Assembly (NCBI GenBank): GCA_018287875.1
Contig: JAGVVL010000022.1
Coordinates: forward strand, 4,774,001-4,838,000
DNA length: 64,000 nucleotides
Direction of reading: 5' to 3'
Source: Nigrospora sphaerica
Taxonomy: Eukaryota; Ascomycota; Sordariomycetes; Amphisphaeriales; Apiosporaceae
Part shown: one piece after another, positions 54,251-64,000 of the stretch
Layout: every line of letters starts with the position of its first letter
Position numbering within the stretch: the first letter of the stretch is position 1
Translations under genes and position numbers: made by a program
The notes under the pieces: generated by a model
The model's input: only the letters and a program-made list of their open reading frames with translations
Told to the model about the DNA's origin: nothing
Database searches by the model: none

Positions 54251-55765
54251 CACTACGATTCGATAGGTAGATTATATTATTCCTATTAGATAATAAATAA
54301 ATAATATATGCTACTATAAGGGGGGATAATAACCTTATCTACTAAACTGGATATCGTAAATATATATAGGCTATTAAAAGCAGGATTTATTAACTAGCAG
54401 GTCCTTACGTTTTAAGTATTATATAGCCTTGATCTTTACTACAGATATAAAAGATATATTTAACGCCACTTTTAAAAGGTAACTTATACTCTGTATAAGA
54501 TAGTAAAGCTAGGCTACTTAGCTTATTAAGTTTGTAGGCTTCTTTATAAAAGAAAGACTAGTATTAATCCAACTCGAGGATATTATAATAGAGCTATAGG
54601 TGATCGATTTAATACGGCCTACTATAAGGATCCCCCGCCTCCCTTATCCTCTCCTTTCTATATATTGCAGATATTCTACTTAAGGATAAAAAACACCGAT
54701 TTAAGTACGTAGACGATATCTGCTTTTATTAGATAAGCAAGTCCTTTTATAATAACGCACACTAGCTAGCGAAAGACTTTAACAACGTTTTTAACTAAGG
54801 TAAAGAAAACAAAGTCACGATCGATCCAGAAAAAAGCAAGCTACTTTATTTCACCTATATAAAGGAGCTAAAGGAGCTCCTTAGTATAACAGTATAGGAC
54901 TATAGGTTAATAATACACGCCTTGGACTAGCCTATATAGTAGCTTAGCGTTTAATTTAATATAAAGCTTCGTTTCACGGAGCATATAAAGAAGAGAGCGG
55001 TATAAGCACGGATACTTATCCAGCACCTTCGGAGCTTAGCAAACACCTAGCGGGGCCCCCCTTTAAGAGCCCTCCGGAAAGTTATCTTTACCTGCGTCCT
55101 TCCTATACTCACATACAGGGCCGAGGTATAGTATAAAGGGCGTATAGAGAACTAGAAAACAGTAAGCCGGTAGTTCGATTTGGAGGTGCCGACCTAATAA
55201 GAGGCGTATATAGATAAAATAGATAGGGTCTTAAAGGAAGCTGTATAGGCTGTCCTACCTGTATAGAAGATAACACCGATAGCCACGTTATATAGGGACG
55301 TAGATATCCTGATAGCACGAATCGTATTAAAAAGGGCGTTCTCCTGCTTTAAATAACGGCTCTATTTAATAGATAAAGACGATATACTGATAGCACGTAT
55401 AGCGCTATAGCTGTACCCTCCTAACATTGGCTACAGTTCCTTACAGCCAACACGGACTAGACTTTAAAGAGCAGCTAGACTCCTGCCCGATATTCCGAGG
55501 CCATGTTACCTCCCGAAGGGATACATGCCAAAGTAAGAGTCGTAGAAAGATAAGAAAACAGCGGCGAAAGAGTTCACCGCGTGGCAGTTTAAGATCCCCG
55601 ACACCCATCTCGTCGTCTTTTCGGACGGGTCGAAGGGACCGGGCGCGATAGTGGGCTGGGGTTTCGCCATATATAGAGATAGGCGGGAAAATCAGCTAGG
55701 GTAAGGGCCAACTAGGCCTCGCGGAGGTTTTCGACGGAGAGGCTGTCGGAGCGTGACAGGGCCTA

Positions 55766-57693
55766 AGCTCGTGTACCCCTTCGCGCGCCAAGGGCTTCAC
55801 GCGCCACCGGTTTCAGCCATGCCTCATGGTGACCCCTGAATGCAAATAATTGAATATCTCAACCGCCACGATAGCTATAACCTTACTAATTGGCCTCAAG
55901 AAATCACAATGCACTCCTCTGCCTCACTGACCTCTTCTTCATCCGAATCCAACAGGTCGACCCAGTCATCTGCGTCAGATTCTGCAGTAAGGTCCGATGC
56001 CCCTATTCCTAACTCCCTTTTAACTTGTCTGACCTCCCTTATGTTAACGAAGCGCTGTTGAGCGCTTAGCTTCATTTTGCGACGTTTCTGAGGCTTCTGA
56101 TGTTCTAATGCAGCTGCTAACTGGTCCCTTTCATGTGAGGGTCGCGATCTGAGCGGATTTATCGTTAAGGGCCTTGCAGAGCTTCCGCGTGAGAAACCGG
56201 AATATTGGCCTATCATACGCAGGCTCCAAACCACGCATATCTCTAGTGATATCCACTAATTAGCGTGAGCTCTTTAGGGTCTGGAACACTATGGGCGATA
56301 TCGCAGCCAGAGAATCGACCTCTTAAGGCCTCATTTCTGGTGTTCTGGGGCGCTCTCCAAGGTCCTGGTCCCTCTGCTGCGCCAGCCTGCTATTAAGCGG
56401 TTTGGAGCGGTCCCTAGGGAAGATGCCGGTCGCCAGCCAGCCTGAGGCTATATTGGCAGGGGTGAAGGCCACCTTCCTGGCTCTGTTCCATGCTTCCAGA
56501 AACTCAGGCTTCTTTGGATTCATGTTAAGGCTTAAGGCGCATGCCTCACGGAGTTTGTTCCGGTATGCCCTCTTTAACACCGAGAAGGACCCCAAATCCA
56601 AGGGCTGAAGGACCTGTGAGGAATGCGCTGGCAGAAAATCCAGCCAGACCTTAGCCTCCACGCAGGCCAGCATGAAGGGCTCATCGACGTGACTCCCATG
56701 GCCATCCAGAATGAGGTGTCTCCAACCGTCATGCGAAGGCTTCGTATGCGGTAGAAATATGTCCGTCAGCTAACGCAGAGCAATGGTATTGTTGGTCCAG
56801 CCGGTTCCAGAGGTACAGAATTGCCAGTCGATAAAGTCCTCGTCATCCACTTAGCCTGTGAACCATTGTTGTTGGACGTTGACCCCTTTAAAGATGACCA
56901 GGGGTGGTAAAACGCGACCATCTGCGCTTACACACTCCAATATGGTCACCCACTCACGATTTCCAGGATCCATAGTGTAGATCTTTCGCACAGAGGATGG
57001 GCCTATGACCAAGGGGTTGTCCCTAAGTCCAATCATGGTGCCAATCTCATCCACATTATATGTGTCTTCGAGCAACACCTCTGCAAGCTAAGGATCGTTA
57101 AGGCGATCGAAAAACTCCTGGATATTAGCGCGTGACGCGCCATTGATGCGCAGAAAATCGATGCCAGTAGACCGGATGGACTTGACTTCTGGATAGCGCC
57201 GGGAAAAACTTAGGTGCCAATGCTTTCCAAGGTGTTTCTGACCTCCAGAGTGACGATATATGCGTATAGCGAATAGGCGAAAACGGCTATGCGGTGGTGC
57301 CCAGCCTAGCCTGGCCTGCAGTAACACCCAATTAACTAAGTGTTGCTCCTGCGATGGAGCCAAGGCTTGTCTCTCTGCGTTGAACTCCCTTCGAGTTATC
57401 GTGCCTTCGATACGGCGGCGTAGATAGTCCTTTGAGACGTGGTATTGCTTAGCGGTTGATCTCATGGACCGGCCGGCGGTCACCTCAGCCAAAGCCTGCT
57501 CTAATGGAGCTGGGTTCATATAGATAACCTCAAAAGAATAAGCAGAAGCAGAAGAATCTGCAGAACCAAGTCCCATGGCCATACGCCAAGTGTGAGGCTA
57601 AATATTCGCGAGTGACGGCCCAGGTGGCATCATGAGGCATGGCTGAAACCGGTGGCGCGTGAAGCCCCTGGCGCGCGAAGGGGTACACGAGCT
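55766..57693 (-). mobile_element. Pogo/Fot1-type DNA transposon P1
   Basis: 1928 bp with 63-bp terminal inverted repeats (AGCTCGTGTACCCC..., 62 of 63 bases matching), flanked by TA on both sides (55764-55765, 57694-57695). Removing it restores the LINE H sequence seen in LINE F. It encodes one transposase on the minus strand. The GC-rich repeats and light damage suggest a late arrival. Confidence 0.95.
55910..57536 (-). pseudogene. P1 transposase (DDD/DDE, pogo/Fot1 family)
   Basis: Likely starts at the Met at about 57536 (MNPAPLEQAL). N-terminal psq/CENP-B-like helix-turn-helix with SMRSTAKQYHVSKDYLRRRIEG. Second DNA-binding helix set around HLSFSRRYPEVKSIRSTGIDF. Catalytic core: YNVDEIGTMIGL (first Asp), LILDGHGSHVDEPF (second Asp, about 56700) and VLQPLDLGSFSVLKRAYRNK (third Asp, about 56600). 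All three catalytic Asp are kept. Two or three TAG/TAA codons at Gln positions (57088, 56850) and a frameshift between about 56320 and 56235 break it. Lys/Arg-rich coiled tail (QKPQKRRKMKLSAQQR) and an acidic end (SDEEEVSEAEE). Confidence 0.88.
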
Positions 57694-58174
57694 TACGCTA
57701 AGCCTATCAAATCGACCCAGGCGCGACAATCTACATCTGCCTAGATAACACGTCGGTCATCTAAGGCCTCGTGAGAAGCGTATTAATAAGCTCATAGGAA
57801 GTTTTCCTCGATTTCTAGGAGCTAGCGATAATAACGGACGTCCGCATTCGATGGGTACCGGGCCACGAGAAGATATAAGGAAACGAAGAGGCTGACAGGC
57901 TTGCGGAAGAAGGGGCAGCCGTCCTAGAGAGCCTTAGGACCCCCGCCACCTATATTGGCGTTAAGAGGCTCTGAAGGACGATCAACGGGAGACAGTTTGC
58001 TATATAGTAGGAAGACGCCTCCTAAGTATATAAGCGCTACCGAGAACTCGGTTTTACAGAGGCTTCTCTTAAGGCTTTAACGGAGCTAAACCTCCCTTAA
58101 CAGCTTCTTTATAACCTCCTCGCCCTCCGATTAAGCCACGGAGACTTTAACTGGTACTATAGGAAGTTCGGGTA

Positions 58175-60051
58175 ACGTGGATGTCATACGAGTGGGCCAG
58201 TTATACGAGTGGGCCACTTTCCACTCATTTCAACTCTTCCAACTTCAATTGCCTTTAACTCAACCAATAGTTATGGAACAATCTTCTAGCGAGTCTAGAA
58301 TCATTCTAGCGATCCAGGCGATTAAGAAGAACCCTAAACTTAGCTGCCGACAAGCGGCGGCTATCTACAATATCTCGCGAACTACCCTCCAACGTAGAAT
58401 AAACGGAAAACACGCTAGACGCGATATACGCGCCAACAATACTCGTCTTACCGAATTAGAAGAGAAGACGCTTATCCGATACATCCTCGACCTAGATTCA
58501 CGAGGATTTGCGCCGCGGTTGCACGATGTGAAAGATATGGCGAATGTTATTACCGCGTCGCGCGACGCGTCACGTGTCGGGACGCGTTGGGCCGCGAACT
58601 TCGTTAAGCGACAACGAGACCTCCGGACGCGTTTTTCACGTGCATACGACTATTAGAGGGCCCTCTGCGAAGATCCTGAAAAAATCGCGGGCTAGTTCGC
58701 GCTTTTCGCGAACCTGAAGGCCAAGTACGGTATCCAGAACGAGGATATCTATAACTTCGACGAGACCGGCTTTATAATAGGCTAAATCACGTCCTCGATA
58801 GTCGTGACCGGCGCCGATCGGAGCGGAAAGCGAAAAAAGGTCCAGCCTGGTAATCGGGAATGGCTTACCGTGATCCAGGGTGTCTGTTCCGACGGCTGGT
58901 GTGTCCCGCCGTTTATCGTGGTAAAAGGCGCCTACCACCTCGCTAATTGGTACGCCGATAGCACTCTCCCACGCGATTGGGTAATCAAACCGACCCAGAA
59001 TAGATGGACAGATAACGAGACCGGCCTAGACTGGATTCGGCATTTCGATAAACACACCTTGTCGCGCGTAACAGGCCGATATCGTCTATTAGTAATTGAT
59101 AGGCACGAGAGCTATATTTTAGCCGAATTCCAGGCTTTTTGCAAAGAGAAGAACATTATAACGGTCTCTATACCTCCGCACTCGTCGTATCTACTCCAGC
59201 CACTTAACGTGGGGTGTTTCAGCCCATTAAAGTAAGCGTATAGTCGCGAAATCGAAGGGTTCATGAAGTCACTTGTTAACTACATCACTAAGGCCGAGTT
59301 TCTAATCGCCTTTTAAGCAGCCTTTTTAAAGGTTTTCATATTTAATAACGTCAAAGCTGGATTTGCCGGAGCCAGTTTAGTCCCTTTAAACCCGGATAGA
59401 GTGCTCGCAAAGCTGGATATGAAGTTATTAACACCTTCGACTATTAGAAGCCTTCTAGCCGCAAGTATCCTATAGGCCTCTCAGACGCCACACAACCCGA
59501 TTAAGGCGACTTCGCAGACTGATTTTATTAAGAATCGAGTCCGCCGTTACTAAGGAAGCTCTCCAACACCGATTTTATCAGCAGTGGACCAGTTTGCTAA
59601 GGGTGCAATGGCGATGATGCACGAGGTCGCTCTTCTCTGGGCGGAGAATAAGACCCTTCGAGAGGCGAATTCCAGCCTCGTAAAACGTCGGAGAGCGAAA
59701 AAGACGCGTCTACAGTAAGGAGGAACACTCGAGATTGGCGAGGCTCAAGATCTTTTAGATCAAAAGGATATCGATACACAGTTAAGAGAGGAAACGTGTA
59801 TAAGGAGTGGTCGGGCGACGAGGACAGAACCGCGCGCTCAGCAGTGTGGCATCTGCGGAACGGCTGGGCATAATACGCGAACATATAAAATAGACGTAGA
59901 AACATCTGGAGAGTCGGATTCTGATTAGTCTGAATTAATTTAAGGCGTTGTGGTTAAGTAATTGATTGATTTGTCGTGAAGGTGCTTAGAAGTGGCCTAC
60001 TTGTATGACTGGCCCACTTGTATGACTGGCCCACTCGTATAACATCCACGT
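58175..60051 (+). mobile_element. Pogo/Fot1-type DNA transposon P2
   Basis: 1877 bp between TA dinucleotides (58173-58174 and 60052-60053), with inverted ends starting ACGTGGATGT. The ends contain tandem copies of a unit like ATACGAGTGGGCCAGTT: two units on the left, three on the right, probable transposase-binding sites. One transposase gene on the plus strand. Inserted in LINE H about 480 bp from P1. Confidence 0.93.
58273..59940 (+). pseudogene. P2 transposase (Fot1-like)
   Basis: The ATG at 58273 (MEQSSSESR) is the likely start; the upstream ATG at 58177 lies in the inverted repeat. About 555 codons. Helix-turn-helix PKLSCRQAAAIYNISRTTLQRRING; CENP-B-like second domain with GTRWAANFVKRQRDLRTRFSRAYDY. 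Catalytic core: IYNFDETGFIIG (first Asp), YRLLVIDRHESY (second Asp, though the usual DGHxSH is altered) and LLQPLNVGCFSPLK (about 59196-59235), where the third Asp is Asn. A C-terminal CCHC-like CGICGTAGHNTRTC begins at about 59847 (the last Cys reads Tyr). RIP stops start at 58654. Inactive. Confidence 0.88.
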
Positions 60052-60472
60052 TATTCTTAAAATAACCGACACGCTTACTGTATACTGCGGACACCGGAAC
60101 ACCTAGTCCACTGCCAGAAAACACGAAGGCTCCAGGCTTGGTGGTTAAAATTCGACCCCGAATTAAAAACCTTATAAGAATACTAGCAACGGCTTATATA
60201 TGACCTGGAGAAGTTCTAGCCCTTCGTCACAGTAACGAAGTATTACGAAGATATATGCCTACTACTTATAGGCCGTAGAGGACACTATATAAAGTAGTAG
60301 CTAGTTAAATAGAGATAGCGCCGGGAACGAGTTCGCATAGAGGAGCTACGGAGACTGTTTAACTAAAGGATTGCCATTAGGCTTGATATATGTGATATCT
60401 TATAGTAAATAGACTCTCGCACGCTAGATGCCACCTAGGCGGCGGGATTTTATCCTAGAATGGCGATAATAC

Positions 60473-60791
60473 ATTTATTTGTCTGTCCTTCCTAAGGTGG
60501 GAGGTCTTATCCAGTTTGCTCACGCTGTATCAGACAACTCGATGCAGATGGCGGGGTTCGGGTTGTACGGCTCTTTCTGTTTCTTGATGTTTCCGACAAT
60601 GGCAGGGCGACTGATTAGTTCTCCCGGCCTGTGCCCGAGGCTAACAATGTCTGGGAACTGGGCCGAAAACTGAATTGAACGGGCGTCGTGCTAGTGACCC
60701 TGCGTGACATCTAGCCGTGGAAGTAGACAACCGAAGAATGTATCATGGCTGAATTAAACATGTCGCTTAGTGTGACTTAGGTGGCTATGTA
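60473..60791. other. Spacer between LINE H and transposon P3, no gene seen
   Basis: About 320 bp. One short plus-strand ORF (60479-60673) without family features. Not AT-enriched like the adjacent LINE. Confidence 0.4.
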
Positions 60792-62724
60792 AGCTCACCC
60801 CCCCACCAAAGAGCCAACCCCCCAAACGGCCAGAGGTCAAGATGGCCTCACACGATGGCAACACTACGGATCAATTGAAATATCTCAACAACCACAATAG
60901 CTACGCATAAGCAGACTGATCTCAAGAGACTAGGATGCAGTCTTCTACCTCAGAATCGACTTCTTCGTCCGATCCGTCTGTGCAGACAGCTTCAGATTCC
61001 GCAGTGACCGTAACCCCTGCATCTTTAAGGGTCGATATCTCCTCCTTGACTTTGCGCACCTCCAGTATCGTCACCAAACGGTCCTGAGCGGTTAGCTGAA
61101 CCTTGCGTCGTTTCTGGGGCTTCTGGCGATCCAGCGCTGTAGCCAATTGGTCTCGTTCGTGCTTCAGACTGGAGATCTTAGCGGTCGCTTGGTCTAAGGC
61201 CTTGCCAGCCTTCCGAAACACCTGGCGTAGCGTTGCGTTGTTATAGACTGGATCAACACCACCAAGGTCCCGGTGGATTACGCTGATCTGACATGACGTC
61301 CTCGGTGTCTTAACCTCTAGAGCAGACATCTGCGATAGTAGAGGGTCCTCCCTTGGCTGCGGAACACACCAATTTGACCCCTCTGGCCTGTCGCGGTCAT
61401 GCTGCCTCGCTAGTCGGCTATTAAGCGGCTTGCTGGGGTCGCTTGGATAGATGCCGGTCGCTCTCCAGCCTGTGGCAATATGCTCTGGTATTAGAGCCTC
61501 CTTGCGAGCATTGTTCCAGGCCTTTAGAAACTCTGGCTTCTTTAGAGTCAGTGTTAAGCTGGTGAGGCAGGCGTTACGTAGGTATTTCCGATAAGCTCGC
61601 TTTAACACTGAGAAAGGGCCGAGATTTAACGGCTATAGCACTTAAGAAGTATAAGCTAGTAAAAAGTTAAGCCAGACGTGTGCCTCGAAACAGGTCATCA
61701 TAAAGTCCTCAGCGCAGTGGCTTACGTGGCTATCGAGGATAAAGTGCCGCCACTGTTTAAGGTCTTCTAGAGCTGTCAAAGGCACGAATATCTACTTCAG
61801 CCAGCGTAGCGCAATTAAATTGCTGGTCTAGCCAGCCTGTGAGGCTTCAAAAGACCAGCTTTCGAGGTCCTGCTTGTCGACTTAAGAGTTGAACCACTGC
61901 TGTTGAACTGCCTTGCCTTTGAAAATCACTAGCGGAGGCAGCGCGCGGCCAACAGCAGAGATTACTTCCAGAGAGGGCGTCCACTCGCCTCGAAGCGTAT
62001 CTATAGCGAAGATCTGGCTTATAGCGGCAGGTCCGATAACGAAGGGGCAGTCTCCAAGGCCAATCTGAGCACCTATCTTATCGAAGTTCCAGGTGTGCTC
62101 TAGTGGGATACTAGCGAGGTCTTCGTAGGCCAGCCTTTCGAAGAACTCCTCAATATTGGCGCGAGAGGCGCCATTAAGGCGCTGGAAATCCATGCCAATG
62201 GAAACCAGTGTCTTCACCTGCGGCCAGCGCTTAAAGAACCGGTGATGCCAGCGTTTTCTAAGGCGGCGGTGGCTTCCGGAGGTGTTAAGGGTGGACTGGG
62301 CGAATTGACGAAAGCGGCCGTGTGTTAGAGCCCAGCTAAGGCGGCCTTAAAGTAACACCCACGCCATAAGCTGACGCTCTTACTCCTCAGTAAGGGCTTG
62401 GTGATGCTCCTGGGCATGCCTTTTCAAAGGCTTGCAATTGAATCTGGCAGTTAACCAGTGCCTGGTGACGTTGTATTGCTTGGCGACTAAGCGGATTGAT
62501 TAACTTTGGGTCACTTAAAGAAGAGCGGCAGGCAGCTGCATTTTATCTATCGATATAGGTATTAAACGAAAGAGCGGAAAACGGTGATTTTCGAGATGTT
62601 ATTTTCTTGTCTGTAAAATGTCTAATTGTTTAAATATTCGGTGTTGAAGGTCTGTGATTGCCTCATCTGTTGTCCGAAACCAGTGGCTGTTTGGGGGGTT
62701 GGCTCTTTGGTAGGGGGGCGAGCT
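60792..62724 (-). mobile_element. Pogo/Fot1-type DNA transposon P3
   Basis: 1933 bp between TA dinucleotides (60790-60791 and 62725-62726), with inverted repeats of about 42 bp (AGCTCRCCCCCC...) containing the block ACCAAAGAGCCAACCCCCCA. The transposase on the minus strand is clearly related to that of P1, as are the size and the AGCTC terminus, but the inverted repeats otherwise differ, so P1 and P3 are different subfamilies. Confidence 0.94.
60922..62540 (-). pseudogene. P3 transposase (pogo/Fot1 family, degraded)
   Basis: Minus strand, one main frame with many RIP stops. The N-terminal helix-turn-helix is almost lost (about 62400-62540). The piece 62217-61882 has VSIGMDFQRLNGASRANIEEFFERL, then WNFDKIGAQIGL (first Asp kept, next Glu is Lys). 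The second catalytic segment reads FILDSHVSH instead of DGHGSH (about 61735). The third reads PLNLGPFSVLKRAY (about 61625), Asp to Asn. The open C-terminal 228-codon part (61608-60922) matches the tail of P1: AWNNARKEALIPEHIATGWRATGIYPSDPSKPLNSRL, KHERDQLATALDRQKPQKRRKVQL, and an acidic end. Confidence 0.88.
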
Positions 62725-62726
62725 TA

Positions 62727-63010
62727 CGCTTGGGTTGCTCTTTTTACCTTATTGGACCGCCGTGCCTTATTTTGTTACTCTTCACAACGCATCGTTAGTA
62801 ACATCAGCAATTTTAACGAACCTTCATAGGGAAACATGATATAGCTCCTATTTTGTATCAAGAGGCTTGTAGATGGAGTCCTCAGTTCACCAACCTATAC
62901 GCTCTTCAAACTGCCGAAACCTGAAACTTCCTTACGCCATGCGCTAAGCTGACGACCTGGCAGTTCCATATAAATTTAATTTTTTTCGCACCACAGCGGC
63001 ACTGGTAGGA
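62727..63010. other. Spacer, no gene seen
   Basis: AT-rich sequence right of P3. No family features in any frame. Confidence 0.4.
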
Positions 63011-63125
63011 TAGTAACGGACTTCAAGGTTGTTCATTAGAGGAAAACTAACGGAAGGAAAGATGCCAGACATGGCAGGCTGTATACTGAAGCTTGCCAGG
63101 GCTCCTATGGAGCTTCTCACGTGAC
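63011..63125. repeat. Dispersed repeat, copy 2 (partner at 9184-9325)
   Basis: Same ordered blocks as copy 1, ending in AGCTTCTCACGTGA. About 95 bp left of LINE fragment I. Element type unknown. Confidence 0.5.
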
Positions 63126-63221
63126 CCCACCAACAGGTTGTCGACCTTGGGAATACCCTCACGGCGCGACAAATTTGAACCAGAAAATTGAGCATGCTTG
63201 CCGGGCTGTGCCTCAACTCCT

Positions 63222-63714
63222 CCGAAGAACGATCGAGACTGGAATTACTTCCCCTGGGGTCGATAGCATCCTCGGTACGGCTGCTAAAAGCGTGCTAGGG
63301 GATCATCCAAAAACCCGTACGATTCCTCTTCCAAGCCTGTCTACAGATAGGTCGCCACCCACGCCCATTCCGCACAGCCGAGGTCGTGATGCTACAGAAG
63401 TCGAACAAAAAACCTCTCGAACCCTCGGTCCTAGCGACCGATCGCGCTTCTCTCCTGCCTGGGGAAGGGCCTCGAAAGGCTCGTAACGAGACGGATAGTG
63501 AAAATCAGGCTCTTATATAAGGTGGTCAGCCTATAACATGCGGGCGGCCTACCGACTCGGACAGCCTCAGACCTCCTCGCCTGCCTCACACACGAGATTG
63601 AGTATTCCCTAGAGAACAGAGATACGGCTTCGATCCTCATCGTGGACGTGAAAGGAGCATTCGACGCCACCCTTAAGAGGCGGCTAATGCTTCGTATGAT
63701 ACAACAGGGCTGAG
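63222..63714 (+). mobile_element. LINE family 2, copy I (internal fragment)
   Basis: Matches ORF2 of copy F from about 50765 to 51245 (start of the RT domain to IVDVKGAFDATLKRRL). Both ends are truncated. The left junction is in unrelated sequence and the right one is just after the RT Asp motif. RIP is milder than in copies F and H, but small indels break the frame. Confidence 0.85.
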
Positions 63715-64000
63715 TTTGATCAGTGATATCCTCGTGTATCCTAAGACCCGTCAACAGCAACGCCTTCTTCGCTTGTCTCCCGAATGAAAGATGTACCGTC
63801 GGTCGAACTACCAGACCCGCACAGCGAAGATGAGGTATCCAAACTGGTGATGTTGCTGTTGTCGATAAATACTTGGCACGCTGTGGCGGCACTCGAAGTG
63901 CAGCCTCCAAAGAGTACTACGTTCCCATAAGCAGTGTTTCAAGGAGACGGGGTACTATACGGGCAAAATACCTACCACAAGCTGACGACGAAGAGGAGCT
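63715..64000. other. Right edge, no gene seen
   Basis: 286 bp with no recognisable feature. Similarity to LINE family 2 stops at about 63714. Confidence 0.4.

Larger units (their letters stand above)
54350..60472 (+). mobile_element. LINE family 2, copy H (5'-truncated, heavily RIP-mutated, with two pogo insertions)
   Basis: Matches ORF2 of copy F from about 51060 onward, in three pieces: about 54350-55765, 57694-58174 and 60052-60472. RT with ATAAAAGA-type AT-enriched codons, YVDD box near 54712. RNase H start LVVFSDGSKGPGAIVGWGF (about 55610), interrupted by transposon P1. The middle piece continues with IYxCLDNTSVI and RWVPGHEKI. The last piece holds the C-terminal Cys region and 3' UTR. 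A deletion near 54400 removes part of the RT. The 3' end lacks a clear repeat tail. Confidence 0.88.

Noticed and set aside
63121..63486. 121-codon plus-strand ORF near the right edge as a gene
   Set aside because: Reads partly through LINE fragment I in the wrong frame; the family-2 RT frame explains the sequence better.

Overview
The window is fungal nuclear DNA, most likely from a filamentous ascomycete (Pezizomycotina). The host genes are GC-rich, have short introns with canonical splice and branch sites, and encode typical ascomycete families (a Dal5-like MFS transporter, a Zn2Cys6 regulator relic, an alpha/beta hydrolase with a 78-bp intron). The transposons carry one-directional C-to-T / G-to-A decay, mostly at CpA, which turns Gln and Trp codons into stops. 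This is the mark of repeat-induced point mutation (RIP). The species cannot be named from the sequence.

Layout. Positions 772-8858 hold four intact host genes: a COG3618/LigI-like amidohydrolase (+), a Dal5-type MFS permease (-, one intron), an HpcH/HpaI aldolase (-) and a D-2-hydroxyacid dehydrogenase (+). A decayed Zn2Cys6 regulator lies between permease and aldolase. A C-terminal fragment of an alpha/beta hydrolase survives at 16412-16852, behind a LINE. Together these look like a small catabolic cluster (uptake, ring or lactone opening, aldol cleavage, 2-hydroxy/2-oxo acid redox) being eroded by transposons.

From about 9.9 kb to the right edge almost everything is transposon. LINE family 1 (about 4.83 kb, two ORFs, (TAA)n tail) has copies at 1-41, 10110-12293 (-), 13428-16411 (+), 17336-29870 (-, split by Gypsy-1), 29882-34725 (+) and 43246-48079 (-). 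LINE family 2 (Tad-like, EN-RT-RNase H) has copies at 42848-53419 (+), 54350-60472 (+) and 63222-63714 (+). There are two Ty3/Gypsy elements: Gypsy-1 (20598-28513, -, 300-bp LTRs) and Gypsy-2, a chromovirus (35584-53606, +, 584-bp LTRs). Three pogo/Fot1-type DNA transposons lie at 55766-57693, 58175-60051 and 60792-62724, each at a TA.

The nesting can be read from target-site duplications. LINE-1 copy E sits in ORF1 of LINE-2 copy F (13-bp TSD). F sits in the 3' LTR of Gypsy-2 (9-bp TSD). Gypsy-2 sits in an unrecognised, RIP-damaged coding region (5-bp TSD ctagt) whose reading frame continues across the insertion. Gypsy-1 sits in LINE-1 copy C, and two pogo elements sit in LINE-2 copy H.

The most unusual features are: an antisense ORF with exact Zn2Cys6 spacing plus a coiled coil inside Gypsy-2; a 49-bp half-tRNA-Asn where an 18-bp primer-binding site is expected in Gypsy-1; a probable self-priming site in Gypsy-2; and the unknown ghost gene split by the nested stack. 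I found no functional tRNA or rRNA gene and no CRISPR array.
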